The notes beneath the pieces were generated by a model. That model saw nothing but the letters and a program-made list of their open reading frames with translations, was not told where the DNA came from and did not search any database. Positions 31,951-41,795 of a stretch of DNA of 64,000 bases are shown here, one piece after another. Positions within the stretch are counted from its first letter, which is position 1; every line of letters begins with the position of its first letter. The DNA lies in NCBI GenBank assembly GCA_963565915.1, contig OY751485.1, positions 1,736,001 to 1,800,000 of the forward strand. The letters are read 5' to 3'. The position numbers and the translations under genes are program-made. This DNA is from Entoloma clypeatum (taxonomy: Eukaryota > Basidiomycota > Agaricomycetes > Agaricales > Entolomataceae).

Positions 31951-34503
31951 AACAATTGCCTATAGACTCTTACATACATAAAGACACTGTAAATTCTTGG
32001 TTTCAAAAGCTTACGGACGCAGCAGTTACATACAATAAAATACTATTGGACAAACCCAAAAAGGTAAAAACCCAAAAAAATAGCACAGATGAATCGGACT
32101 TAGATACGCTTGTAAACTATAACATTGGGGAGCCCTCGGCAACGAGGCTTGGTTTGTCCCCTACGGATGAATGCTTAATTCCCTGTTGCGAAGAATCAGA
32201 TAATTTAACTAGGCAAATGGACTCTATGGGGGAACCATCTTTTATTTGATCCGCTTCTTTGGAAAAGGAACTTATGATGAAAATCATGCTGGAAACATTG
32301 CAGGACAAATGCACATTTGATGTTGAAGCATTATTAGACTCAGGGGTGACAGGGATGTTCATAGATCTGGACTTCGCCAAAAAGAACAACATTAAATTAA
32401 GGGAACTACCTTTCCCCATTCGGGTCTACAACGTTGATGGCACGCTTAACCAAGGAGGTTCGATCACGCATGAAGCAGTCATGGCTATGCGGTATAAAGG
32501 ACACATGGAGATAGCAGTGTTTGAAGCATGCAACCTAGGAAAAGCTAAAATTATTGTTGGACATACTTGGCTGAAACGTCATAATCCAGAAATCGATTGG
32601 GAAAAAGCGGAAATTAAATTATCAGGATGTCCAGAAGAATGTGGCATGCGTTGAACACGTTACTTAAATAAAACTGCAAGGACCAGATGGGGTGGAAGAA
32701 TGGAAGAAGTAGTAGAAGGAAATGAGGAAGAAGTGAAGGAGGAAGTAATCCACATGCTCAGGGCAGCTAAGGGAGAACCCTCAGATGAAGTACCGGCAGA
32801 ACAGGTTGTCCCCCAGAAATATCACAAATATCTATCAGTCTTTGAAAAGAAAGCATCGGAGAGATTACCAGTCAGGAAACCATGGGATCACGCTATAGAC
32901 TTAAAACCGGATTTCGTACCAAAAAAGGCCAAAGTCTATCCCCTGTCACCAGATGAAAGGAAAGAAGTATCCAAATTTGTAAACGATCAATTACGCAAAG
33001 GATATATTTGACCTACCAAGTCACCACAAACTTTGCCAGTATTCTTTATACCCAAAAAGGACGGAAAGAAACAAATGGTACAGGATTACCAACATATCGC
33101 AATAATTATCCACTTCCGTTGATTCTGGAATTGATCGATAAATTAAAGGGAAAGAAAAAGTTTACCAAAATGGACCTCAGATGGGGGTATAACAATGTAC
33201 GCATCAAAGAAGGAGACGAGTGGAAAGCGGCATTTACAACCCCAGATGGAGCCTTCGAACCAACAGTTATGTTCTTCAGATTAAATAATTCCCCAAGCAC
33301 GTTTCAAACCATGATGAACAACATATTTAGAGACTTGATTGATCAAGGAGACATAGTTATCTATATTGACGATATATTGGTAGCAACTGAAGGAGAAAAA
33401 GGACACAGTGAAATCGTGGAGGAAATTCTAAAAAGATTACAGGAAAACGACTTATTCTTAAAGCCGGGAAAATGTTTCTTTGACAGGAACAAAATAGAGT
33501 TCTTAGGTTAATTATTGGGAAAGACGGAATTTGAATGGATCCTTCAAAAGTAGATGCCATCAAACAATGGCCGAAACCAATGAAAGTCAAAGAAGTCCAG
33601 TCGTTTCTAGGATTGGCCAATTTCTATCGAAGATTTGTCAAAGACTTCTCTAAAGTGGCAGGGCCATTACATAAATTAACAAGGAAAGAAACAATCTGGA
33701 ATTGGAAAGAGGAACAGGAGGAAGTGTTTGATATGCTAAAAAAATTATTTACGAAAGCACCTATATTAGTATCTCCCGATCCGGATCGGAAGTTGAGAGT
33801 AGAATCAGACGCATCGGACTTTGCTACAGGAGCAATTCTATCTATGGAATGCGAGGATGAGAAATGGAGGCCATGTGCCTTTCTATCTAAAGGATTGAAT
33901 GATGTGGAACAAAATTACGATGTACACGATAAAGAAATGCTGGGCATAATTCGAGCACTAGAAGCATGGAGACACCACTTGAAGGAGCCAAACATGAGGT
34001 CAAGATCTGGACCGATCATAAAAACCTCGAGTACTTCATGAAGGGACGAAAGCTCAATCGCAGACAAGCACGATGGGCATTGTATCTAACATGTTTCAAT
34101 TTCACAAGGCTGGCACCTCAATGGGAAAGGCGGATGCTCTTTCAAGAAGGGTTGATCATAGAAAGGGGGTGGAAAATGACAACGAAGACGTAACATTATT
34201 AAACCCGAATACTTCCACTTGCGAGCAATGGATTGAGGTCACATACTTATTGATGGACAAGAAAGTAAACTATTAAAACACATCAGGGATGCCAAGGAGT
34301 TTGATGAACAAGTGTTGAAAGCAGTGGAAGAGTTAAAAAAGACAAATACCAAAACATTGCATGCAGATGAATGGCACGAAGAGCAGGGACTCTGGTTATA
34401 TTGAGGAAAAGTTTATGTTCCGAAAAGTCAGGAACTCAGGGAGGAAATAATTAAATTACACCATGACAACCCAGTTGCTGGACACCCAGGGCAGTGGAAG
34501 ACC
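31951..34503 (+). pseudogene. Gypsy B Pol, protease-RT-RNase H part (decayed)
   Basis: Protease region 32259-32654 with LLDSGVTGMFIDLDF and GHTWLKRHNPEIDW. RT runs from 32700 with DHAIDLKPDFVPKKAK, a frame change near 33010, then [18 protein letters not shown], an intact YIDDIL box and a stop near 33509. RNase H covers 33540-34190 with [28 protein letters not shown] and [12 protein letters not shown], again frameshifted near 33975-34115. Unlike gypsy A and E', the two catalytic Asp of RT are kept. Confidence 0.85.
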
Positions 34504-35814
34504 ATGGAATTGGTTACACGTAATTATTGGTGGCCTAGTATTACAAACACGGTCAAAGCATACGTCGAGGGCTGCGACAGATGTCAACGATCAAAAAACG
34601 TGCCTCAACCGCTACCCGGTAAATTAAAAGCAAACACAGAACATGCAGGACCATGGAAACATGTTACAGCAGATTTTATTGTAGGACTTCCAGAAGCTCA
34701 GGGGTACAACACAGTATTAGTTGTGGCTTGCAGATCGACAAAGCAATCACACTTTATCAAAACACGCGATGAAGTCTCAGCAGAAGGATTAGCTAAACTA
34801 TATCGGGACGAAGTCTGGAAACTTCATGGACTGCCGGAATCGTTAACATCAGACCGAGGACCACAATTTGCGGCAATATTTATGAAGGAACTAAATAAAA
34901 TATTGGGGATCACAACTAAATTATCAACGGTGTATCATCCGCAAACAGACAGACAGACAGAACACATCAACCAGGAGTTGGAGCAATATCTAAGATCATT
35001 TATTTCCCATTGGCAAACAGATTGGCCCGAATGGATGGCAACTGCGGAGTTCGCCTATAATAATAAAATTCACACGGCAACTCAGTTTTCACCGTTCTAT
35101 ATAAATTATGGGTTTAACCCTAGGATGGGCGTAGAACCTCAGAGGGCAGAAAAGTCAGAACCGGCAAAAGAATTCGCAGAGCGAATGAAGAAGATTCATG
35201 AGGAGGCAGAAGCAGCGCTAGTAAAAGCACGAGAAGAGATGGAACAGTATGCGAACCTGAAACGGGGTGATGCACCAGTTTACAAAGTTGGTGACAAAGT
35301 TTGGTTATCGACTAAAGACCTAAAGTTGAACCGACCCTTAAAGAAACTTGCCGAACGATGGATTGGACCCTATACCATAACCCAAATCATTTCGTCACAC
35401 GCTGTAGAACTTAAATTACCAAAAACTTGGAAAATCCACCCGGTCATCAATGTATCACGGGTCCGATTATTTAAAGAACCACTATTTATATCACAAAAGG
35501 TGCAGGCACCAAACCCGATAGTTATCAATGGCGAAGAGGAGTACAATGTCGCTAAAGTTATTGACTCAAGGTTGAAGAGAGGGAAGCTGGAATATTTAGT
35601 GCAATGGGAGGGTCTGACTCAGGACCACAACATGTGGGAACCCGAGGATCACCTAGAACATGCCAAGGAAGCGGTGGAGGACTTCTTTAAATTAAACCTG
35701 AATGCACCCCGGCGCTTACGTGCAAACATCTTTGAAGGATTGGAATTTAAACCATATGAGAATTTCACAGACACCCTGGACGACATCATATCTCGCCTGG
35801 AAGTCGAGATCTAG
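34504..35814 (+). CDS. Gypsy B integrase with chromodomain, intact 436-codon part of Pol
   Basis: Uninterrupted C-terminal Pol segment. The HHCC zinc region lies partly upstream (HHDN...GHPGQW) and ends CDRCQRSK near residue 24. The catalytic core follows with TADFIVGLPE, SDRGPQF and QTDRQTEHINQELEQ, giving the D,D,E triad. A GPY/F-type module reads ERWIGPYTITQI. A chromodomain lies at about residues 340-395 (EYNVAKVIDSRLKRGKLEYL, then WEGLTQDHNMWEPE), the hallmark of chromoviruses; chromodomains direct integration to marked chromatin. The frame ends 11 bp before the 3' LTR. Confidence 0.92.
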   Translation: MELVTRNYWWPSITNTVKAYVEGCDRCQRSKNVPQPLPGKLKANTEHAGPWKHVTADFIVGLPEAQGYNTVLVVACRSTKQSHFIKTRDEVSAEGLAKLYRDEVWKLHGLPESLTSDRGPQFAAIFMKELNKILGITTKLSTVYHPQTDRQTEHINQELEQYLRSFISHWQTDWPEWMATAEFAYNNKIHTATQFSPFYINYGFNPRMGVEPQRAEKSEPAKEFAERMKKIHEEAEAALVKAREEMEQYANLKRGDAPVYKVGDKVWLSTKDLKLNRPLKKLAERWIGPYTITQIISSHAVELKLPKTWKIHPVINVSRVRLFKEPLFISQKVQAPNPIVINGEEEYNVAKVIDSRLKRGKLEYLVQWEGLTQDHNMWEPEDHLEHAKEAVEDFFKLNLNAPRRLRANIFEGLEFKPYENFTDTLDDIISRLEVEI

Positions 35815-35825
35815 AAAGGGGGTAA

Positions 35826-36114
35826 TGTTATGATCGTATTTTCACCTTTCACTTTATCTTATCTTACCTCAAACTTATTTTATCTACATCATATCATACA
35901 TGAGGACATCTTATCATTATCGCGCAGCATGATGCTGCCACAATGCAGCCTCATGGAATTTACATATATAAGTAGGGTACTTTCACTTGGATTCAATAGC
36001 TTGTTCTCTTGAGATTCCCGCTGGGTCTCTTGGCAATACAGTTCTCTTATCATCTTTCCACTTTGTTCCTAAGTTTGGGCTCGCGACATCGTTTGACTTA
36101 GCGTCGCCTCAACA
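35826..36114 (+). repeat. 3' LTR of gypsy B
   Basis: 289 bp, TGTTATGATCG... to CCTCAACA, followed by the CCGAC target-site copy. It shows what the left LTR looked like before copia C inserted. Confidence 0.92.
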
Positions 36115-37001
36115 CCGACTGTCGGAGCGGGGTCTGTCCATAGTGCGGAGTGGAGGCAAGCGGAAGGTTTGCTCTACTTCAGGGATTGTATCTATGTTCC
36201 TAACAATCCCCAACTGCATCATCGGATCCTCACACAACACCATGACACTCCGGTGGCTGGACATCCTGGACGGTGGAAAACCTTGGAACTGGTGTCGCGC
36301 AATTACTGGTGGCCACACATGTCTTGTTTAATAGGTCAATATTGCAAGACATGCGACCCATGCCTCCGCACCAAGGTCCGATGCACTCCGCCCTCCGGAG
36401 AGCTCAATCCGCTACCGGTCCCCACAGAGCGATGGCAAGTAACCAGTGTTGACTTCATTACTGAACTACCAGAAGCCCACGGCTACGACACTATCATGGT
36501 CGTAGTGGACTCAGTAGGGAAGCGGGGACACTTCATCCCAATGCACTCCGACATCTCCGCACTTGGGACTGCACGCTCCTATGTTCAAAATGTCTGGAAA
36601 ATCCATGGACTACCGGAGGCCATTGTCTCCGACCGAGGACCACAGTTTGTCGCCAAGTTCACACGTGAACTATACAGGCTGCTTAACATTAAGGTTGCTG
36701 CCTCGACAGCCTACCATCCACAGTTGGACAGACAGACGGAGCGGGTCAATCAAGGATTGGAACAATACCTTCGCCTATTCGTCAATGAACGTCAAGACGA
36801 TTGGGACGAATGGCTTCCAATGGCTGAATTTGCATACAACAACCATGTTCACGCATCGACATGTCAAACTCCATTCTACATTGACACCAGCCGCCATCCA
36901 CGCATGGGATTTGAACCTCACGAGAAGCGGATGGAGATCGAGCCGGTAGCAGATTTCAGCCAGCAGATGAAGTCCGCTCTAGAGGAGGCTCGCGCAGCAC
37001 T
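36115..37001 (+). pseudogene. Gypsy A integrase, continuing after B, cut by the gap
   Basis: Resumes A's reading frame after the duplicated CCGAC. The zinc finger has HHDTPVAGHPGRWKT and CKTCDPCLRTK; the catalytic core has VDFITELPEAHGYD, SDRGPQF and QLDRQTERVNQGLEQ; then PRMGFEPH. The frame is open up to the N run. The chromodomain and 3' LTR expected next are missing. Confidence 0.88.
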
Positions 37002-37201
37002 NNNNNNNNNNNNNNNNNNNNNNNNNNNNNNNNNNNNNNNNNNNNNNNNNNNNNNNNNNNNNNNNNNNNNNNNNNNNNNNNNNNNNNNNNNNNNNNNNNN
37101 NNNNNNNNNNNNNNNNNNNNNNNNNNNNNNNNNNNNNNNNNNNNNNNNNNNNNNNNNNNNNNNNNNNNNNNNNNNNNNNNNNNNNNNNNNNNNNNNNNNN
37201 N
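37002..37201. other. Assembly gap (200 N)
   Basis: A run of exactly 200 N, the usual placeholder for a gap of unknown size. The sequence to its right is an inverted copy of a stretch that elsewhere (43719) is followed by a long poly-C run, a plausible cause of the break. Confidence 0.99.
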
Positions 37202-37333
37202 AGAGAGGAAAACAAAAAGGCAAGACCACCGGTTGATGATACTAAAAGAACTTGTTGAACTGCAAAGAAAAACAAATGGTGGGGTCAACAGACCAAATAA
37301 ATAGAGGGGGGAACATACATGTTAGCCATTGAA

Positions 37334-38136
37334 TCATGCACAGGCCTGCTGCCTAAACACACCGGGGCAGTTTGTTCTGTGGCATTTCATACACCGATGT
37401 GGATTCCTCTTCTTCTTCATGGGAGCTGCAGAACTTGCAGGGCTTGTCAGTCGACTTGGTCCATTGCCTGCCACTGAAGCACGGGATGCATGCTTGCTGG
37501 ATGTTTGAGGGTTGTCAGGGTGTGGCCATTTAGTTCCTTTTGTTGCAGGGCATCCTGGTCTCCTGGTTGGATGTACTTGAATTGGATCATTGTTTGATGT
37601 GAGGCATGCCAATGGAGCAGGATATTGACCTGCCAATCGGTTACTTCAGGGGTCTTGTGAGCAGGGTTTGAGGTCATGGCAAATTTCTTTTTGAGTGGCT
37701 GGAGAACAATGGTGGGAATGGGGGGCATTGGAATGCCATTTTGGACAAGGTAGGCTTGGATGTGGCTGTACTCAGCGCAGTATAGCTTGATTGAGTTTTG
37801 CTCCTTCCATTGCTCAGTCCAGGACTTGTAGTAAGTCCGAAGGTGCTCTGGTAGCTGATGAGAGGATTATGGGGAGGTTTGTAACAAGTTGAGAACCATG
37901 AATTCTTACCTTGTAGAAGATAGTGTGTCCATCACAGTACTTGGACCAAGCATGGGATGCAACCTTCCAATCAGATGAATCTTCACTAGCAAAGGGCCCA
38001 TCTGGGAGTTTTGCAAGAAGGGAAAACAGTGCCCATTTGTTTGAGGTGTGGACAGGAAGAAGTGCAAACTGTGTTTGCTGCTATTGTGCAAGATAGATGT
38101 GGCAAGTTTTTTTTTTGCTTGCGGCGAATTCAGCAT
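37334..38136 (-). pseudogene. Uncharacterised, probably transposon-linked gene with C-terminal zinc finger
   Basis: Minus-strand exons read QFALLPVHTSNKWALFSLLA, then DWKVASHAWSKYCDGHTIFY. An intron (about 37859-37911) is followed by LPEHLRTYYKSWTEQWKEQN. The frame then gives VLQPLKKKFAMTSNPAHKTP, and after a frame change the tail MKKKRNPHRCMKCHRTNCPG with the last in-frame stop at 37334-37336. The CxxC...C pattern in a basic tail resembles C-terminal fingers of fungal transposon proteins, but I cannot assign a family. Upstream exons are not identified. The last 325 bp recur at 43371-43719 and 55644-55990. Confidence 0.45.
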
Positions 38137-38277
38137 GAAAGTTATTCATACTGAGATCATTTTTTTGTTGGCTTGTCCAAGGGCAAAATGCCAAATGTTT
38201 TGGAGGCGGGTGCATAATTTCAAGTAGTGTTTGAGGGTTCAGTCTTATGAACTGGAAAATGAACCTGAACTGGACTG

Positions 38278-38405
38278 CATCAGCAAACCCTGGGTGCTAT
38301 CAGCCACTACAGGTTGCTATGGGTTACTATGGGTGCTATAAAACAGGGGACCTTTGCTATGGAGCATTCCATAGCATCCATAGACCCACCCAGGGTTTGC
38401 TGATG
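38278..38405. mobile_element. MITE-like element, 128 bp
   Basis: Perfect 19-bp terminal inverted repeats (CATCAGCAAACCCTGGGTG) flanked on both sides by TGGACTG (38271-38277 and 38406-38412), a 7-bp target-site duplication. The interior has no coding potential but contains the small palindrome GCTATGG/CCATAGC. Confidence 0.75.
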
Positions 38406-38420
38406 TGGACTGGACTGGAA

Positions 38421-38447
38421 GAGACCTGAACTGTCAGTTCAGGTCTC
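38421..38447. repeat. Perfect 12-bp inverted repeat with 3-bp loop
   Basis: GAGACCTGAACT - GTC - AGTTCAGGTCTC, 16 bp after the MITE-like element. It may be part of the older sequence into which the MITE inserted, which is rich in AACTGG/CCAGTT. Confidence 0.8.
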
Positions 38448-39534
38448 ACTGATTTTGAGCTCAACTAGTCTCCAGTCTCTCCAAATTTGGAAAAAAAAAT
38501 GGACTGGTTCACCCCCAGTTCTAGTTTTGGGTCTGAAAAATATGAACTGGTTCCAGTTTTTGACCATATATTCATTCAAAAACAATACTTTTATGGGCAA
38601 AGATGTTCTTTTATACAGTTTTCAATCATTTTTACAAGAGTTTATATACAAAATGCTTGAGAAACATGTTATTGATAACAAATTGAGTATATTTTCAAGT
38701 TTTTGATTGAAAAAAACAGGCTTTTGGTAGGTTTATAAATGGTTGAGGATTTTACCAGTTTGTACTGGTTTAAACCTGTTTTTCACACCACTTTCTATAT
38801 GCAAGAGTCTTGGGTGCATATCATGCAAATGTGATATATACTGGCCCTGGAATGCAGGGCTTTGAGGCTCATGCCTTCAATTGAGGTTGTTAACCCAGCG
38901 TCTTCAGGATGGGATAGTTTGATGTTGCACTTCCCACCCATGCATGAGAATAATTCCTTTGGCTTTGTGGATCCAGATGATGTGCTGTGAGGGTGCCATA
39001 TTTTCCCAGCCTTTCTTTGCAAAGGGCAAACAAACATCTACTGTTAATGTCTCATGCTGTGCAAAGGATAGCAAAGACTACCTGCAATACTATGTTGGCA
39101 GGTAAGTTTAGGTATTCTGCAATGACTCTGACATTGACCCATATTTGAACGACAGGTTTTCCAACTGGGATCTACTCATGTGGTTGGTGTACATTGGGAA
39201 TACCAAGAAGATGATCTTCTGTTCAAAATGAAGATACTTCATCCCAACACTGCTTTTGCACTATTGTGGATAAGATAAAGTAAGTAACACTACCTTCAAA
39301 TCAATCCTGTCAATTTGACCTTTTACCAGATGACTGTTGAGACCACAGGCAAGAACACATAGTGTAATTTTTTACACTAATATGGTATAAGTCTGATATT
39401 TTGGATCAGATTGCTCAAGAGTATTATTCACTATTTGAGGTATTATAGTATTTACATGCTGGGATGGCCACTTTGGGTATGTACTACACAGTGTCTATGT
39501 CCAGTGTTGCTTGCTTACTCCTCACAGTCAGTTA
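38448..39534. other. AT-rich sequence, no clear gene
   Basis: Many scattered ACTGG/CCAGT motifs to about 38790. A minus-strand 80-codon frame (38795-39037) is not recognised; it could be an exon of the decayed gene next door. Confidence 0.35.
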
Positions 39535-40210
39535 GTTTCAAACCATCAACTCCAAGGGGCCTGTGATCATGGTAGCGGAACACTAGGCAAGCCATTATTG
39601 AACTGCATGTGTCACACTTTGCAAAGAGGCTGAAGAAGTCCTTCTCGCTTAGACCCAGTCACTCTAGGCTGTTGAGCCTGACAATCTTCCTCCAGTCTGT
39701 TTTGTGCTGCAAGTCAACTGATGTAACACCTAACAGTGGCACATCGTTGAGATCTGAAACAATACCTGACTTAGGGAACTGGTCATATCTCAGACTTGGA
39801 GGATGTCACATACTGGCTTGCACGTAAGTCCGCTTCAGTGGTCTCCTCAGAGACCTACATTCAGAATTCTTCTCCGTGTGATGGAGGCATGGCTGAGGGT
39901 GCACTGTGGATAGTGTGATGGCTATTCCTCATAAGCAACTCTGCGGTAACGCCTTAGGAGATCAGACCTACCTCTTCTTGGATACTGCTTGACTGGCAGC
40001 CTGCACTTCACATAGAGCCTTTCCAAGAGTACTAGGTGGCATGGAGTAAGGACATCTAAATCCCAGACCTTTACTGAGAACAAACACCTACCGTAATATT
40101 CACAACAGCCCTTTGCACACTTTGCAACCCATTCACCCCCATACCGTCCACTGAGCAGCAGGTAGATGGCCGCTTCGGTGTAGTCAAGTTCTTTGCTCAG
40201 CAGCTGAAAC
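39535..40210 (-). pseudogene. Decayed member of an uncharacterised two-copy family (relative of 60824-61793)
   Basis: On the minus strand, exon-like pieces read EAAIYLLLSGRYGGEWVAKC (about 40140-40200), then ERLYVKCRLPVKQYPRR (about 39970-40020). After a gap come HKTDWRKIVRLNSLE, a stop, LGLSEKDFFSLFAKCDTC and GVDGLKLTD (about 39545-39720). Each block aligns in the same order with the plus-strand gene at 60824-61793. The internal TGA and broken exon ends indicate a pseudogene. Function is unknown; the conserved Cys pairs (AKC...KGCC, AKCDTC) suggest metal binding. Confidence 0.6.
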
Positions 40211-40233
40211 AGTGGACAGAGGCAGCAGGGATT

Positions 40234-40724
40234 TGTTAAGAACTGAACAACGAAACATCGGAGCTATGTCGGACACGTCGGAGGGTCGGAGCTCGAGAAC
40301 ATGAATGGCGTAGTGGTAAGGACTTGGCTTCAACTTGTGTGTTGCGCCCTTGCTAATACGTTGGGGTGTCTTTATTTCGGAATGGTCGGAATGGTCGGAA
40401 TGGTCAGAGTCAGACTCAAGTCAAGAGTCAGAGAGGATGTTTGGTCGAGACTAAGTTGATATTCAAACTAAAGCTAATACAAGATTATACATAGGTTTAT
40501 ATAGTATGTCGGAGGACGTGTGGATTCGTCGGAGTCAGAGAATGAGTGGCTAATGTCGGAGTTGGATAGTAAGTGGCTTTCGGAGATGTGAACATAACTA
40601 CAGAGGTAATGTAAGTATTGTACGTAGCGAGAAGGTTCATAACAGTAAGTACAATGTAATCAAGTATTAGTCAAAATGTCAGAGGAGTCGGATCAGAGTC
40701 GGATCAGAGGATCGGAATGTAACA
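40234..40724 (-). repeat. 3' LTR of gypsy E
   Basis: 491 bp bounded by TGTTA and TAACA, with TG...CA ends and the polypurine tract at 40725-40739. It contains a triple GGAATGGTC repeat near 40380. No partner LTR is present, so the outer edge is inferred from the termini. Confidence 0.65.
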
Positions 40725-40845
40725 GTATTTCCCCCTTAGGGCCCAACCCATGAGGACCTAGATGGTCGGTGTGTGCGAAACATGTCATGTGGTGTGTTGG
40801 TTGAAAATACTGTTCATGTGGTTCTTAATCTCCTTTTGTTCTATC

Positions 40846-41768
40846 ATGGTCAACCGCTCCGAAAAGATGTCGGCAATTCCAGCAACCCAAGAACTCGACA
40901 ACAAAATGGAAGAGTTACAACGCAAGCTCGCGGAGGTGAAGGAAAAGAAGTGAGCGGCGGTGGAGGAGGCTGTCAAGAAGGCTGAGGAGGAGAAGCAGGT
41001 AGCGGAGGAAAAGCGGGTAGCGGAGGAAAGATGGGTGGCAGAGGAGAATCAGGTGGCAGAGGAGATGGTGGCGAGGAAGAGGGCCATTGCTGTGGCCACT
41101 GAACAAGGCATGTCGGGGAGCCCGGCGGAGAAGAAGAAAAAGAGGAAGGCAGATGAGGTGACCGCGACGGTCGGAGAGGGGTCGGGAGTCGGGGTCGGCG
41201 CCTGTAAGAGGTGCATCATGAAGAAGGTCGAGTGCAAGCGCGACGAGTACGTTCTTTGTTTTTTGTTGTTGATTTTATCTAACCATTGTCTTTTAGTACT
41301 TGTAAGACAACATCATGCAAAGGCTGTATTAAGGACAGAAAGAAGTGCAAGGTTGGAGGGTTGGAGGGGAAGTTGGAGGTGAAGCGCACGGTGAAGGTGA
41401 AGGGAAAAGGGAAAGCGACAGAGGTCGGAGGGTCAGAGTCAGAGGTGATGCTGTTGAGCGTCTTGAAGGAGATTTTGGTGGAGACGAGGCAGATCCAAAG
41501 ACTGCTCTCAGCAGTTGAAGGAACTGTCAACATTGCGTATGTGCCAGGGGAAGTGGAGGAATCGGAGTCGGAGTCGGAGGGATCGGGAAAGTCAGATGTG
41601 AATGAGGAGATAGAGGAGTTGAGCCTGGAGCAGAAGCTGGTGAAGAAGATCAAGCAAGACATGTTGAATCGGAAGAGGTTGGATATGCCAGAGCAGTCCG
41701 ACATGGACATATCGGATGAGTTGGAGAAGGAGGCAGGGCCTTCTAATAAGAAACAACGTACTGAGTAG
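40846..41768 (+). CDS. Antisense accessory gene of gypsy E: coiled coil plus Zn(II)2Cys6-pattern protein
   Basis: Two exons, 40846-41246 and 41297-41768, join in phase 2 across a 50-bp GTACGT...TTTAG intron to give 290 codons. Residues about 15-90 are a charged coiled coil with a six-residue repeat (VAEEKR, VAEERW, VAEENQ, VAEEM). After a KKKKRK stretch, the cysteines across the splice junction are spaced C-x2-C-x6-C-x10-C-x2-C-x6-C (ACKRCIMKKVEC, then SCKGCIKDRKKC), the spacing of fungal Zn2Cys6 DNA-binding domains, with one extra Cys in the loop. The acidic C-terminus ends GPSNKKQRTE. One in-frame TGA (40951-40953) interrupts residue 36, probably CGA decayed. The gene lies between pol and the 3' LTR, antisense to both, and stops 27 bp from the pol stop. 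Confidence 0.75.
41247..41296 (+). other. Intron of the antisense gene
   Basis: 50 bp, GTACGTTC...CTTTTAG. It is the orientation-specific evidence that the gene is transcribed on the plus strand, opposite to the retrotransposon. Confidence 0.75.
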
Positions 41769-41795
41769 ATGATGAATAGTACTTGTTCTTTTGAT

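Larger units (their letters stand above)
17355..36114 (+). mobile_element. Gypsy B: chromodomain LTR retrotransposon inserted in A, itself carrying C and D
   Basis: Flanked by the 5-bp target-site duplication CCGAC (17350-17354 and 36115-36119). The LTRs are 289 bp: the left copy is split (17355-17590 plus 23436-23488) by copia C, the right copy is 35826-36114. The leader is split by copia D after 23829 and resumes at 30590. Gag and pol are frameshifted; the integrase with chromodomain is intact. The polypurine tract AAAGGGGG lies at 35816-35823, just before the right LTR. Confidence 0.9.
13234..37001 (+). mobile_element. Gypsy A: outermost LTR retrotransposon, split by B and ending at the gap
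   Basis: Left LTR 13234-13666, gag 13828-14952, protease/RT/RNase H to 17354, then integrase from 36115 to the N gap at 37002. The piece between 17355 and 36114 is gypsy B. Removing B and one CCGAC copy rejoins the integrase reading frame exactly (VDKSLPT continues into VGAGSVHSAEW). The right LTR is not in the sequence; it is in or lost at the gap. Several frameshifts and active-site losses show the element is dead. Confidence 0.85.
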
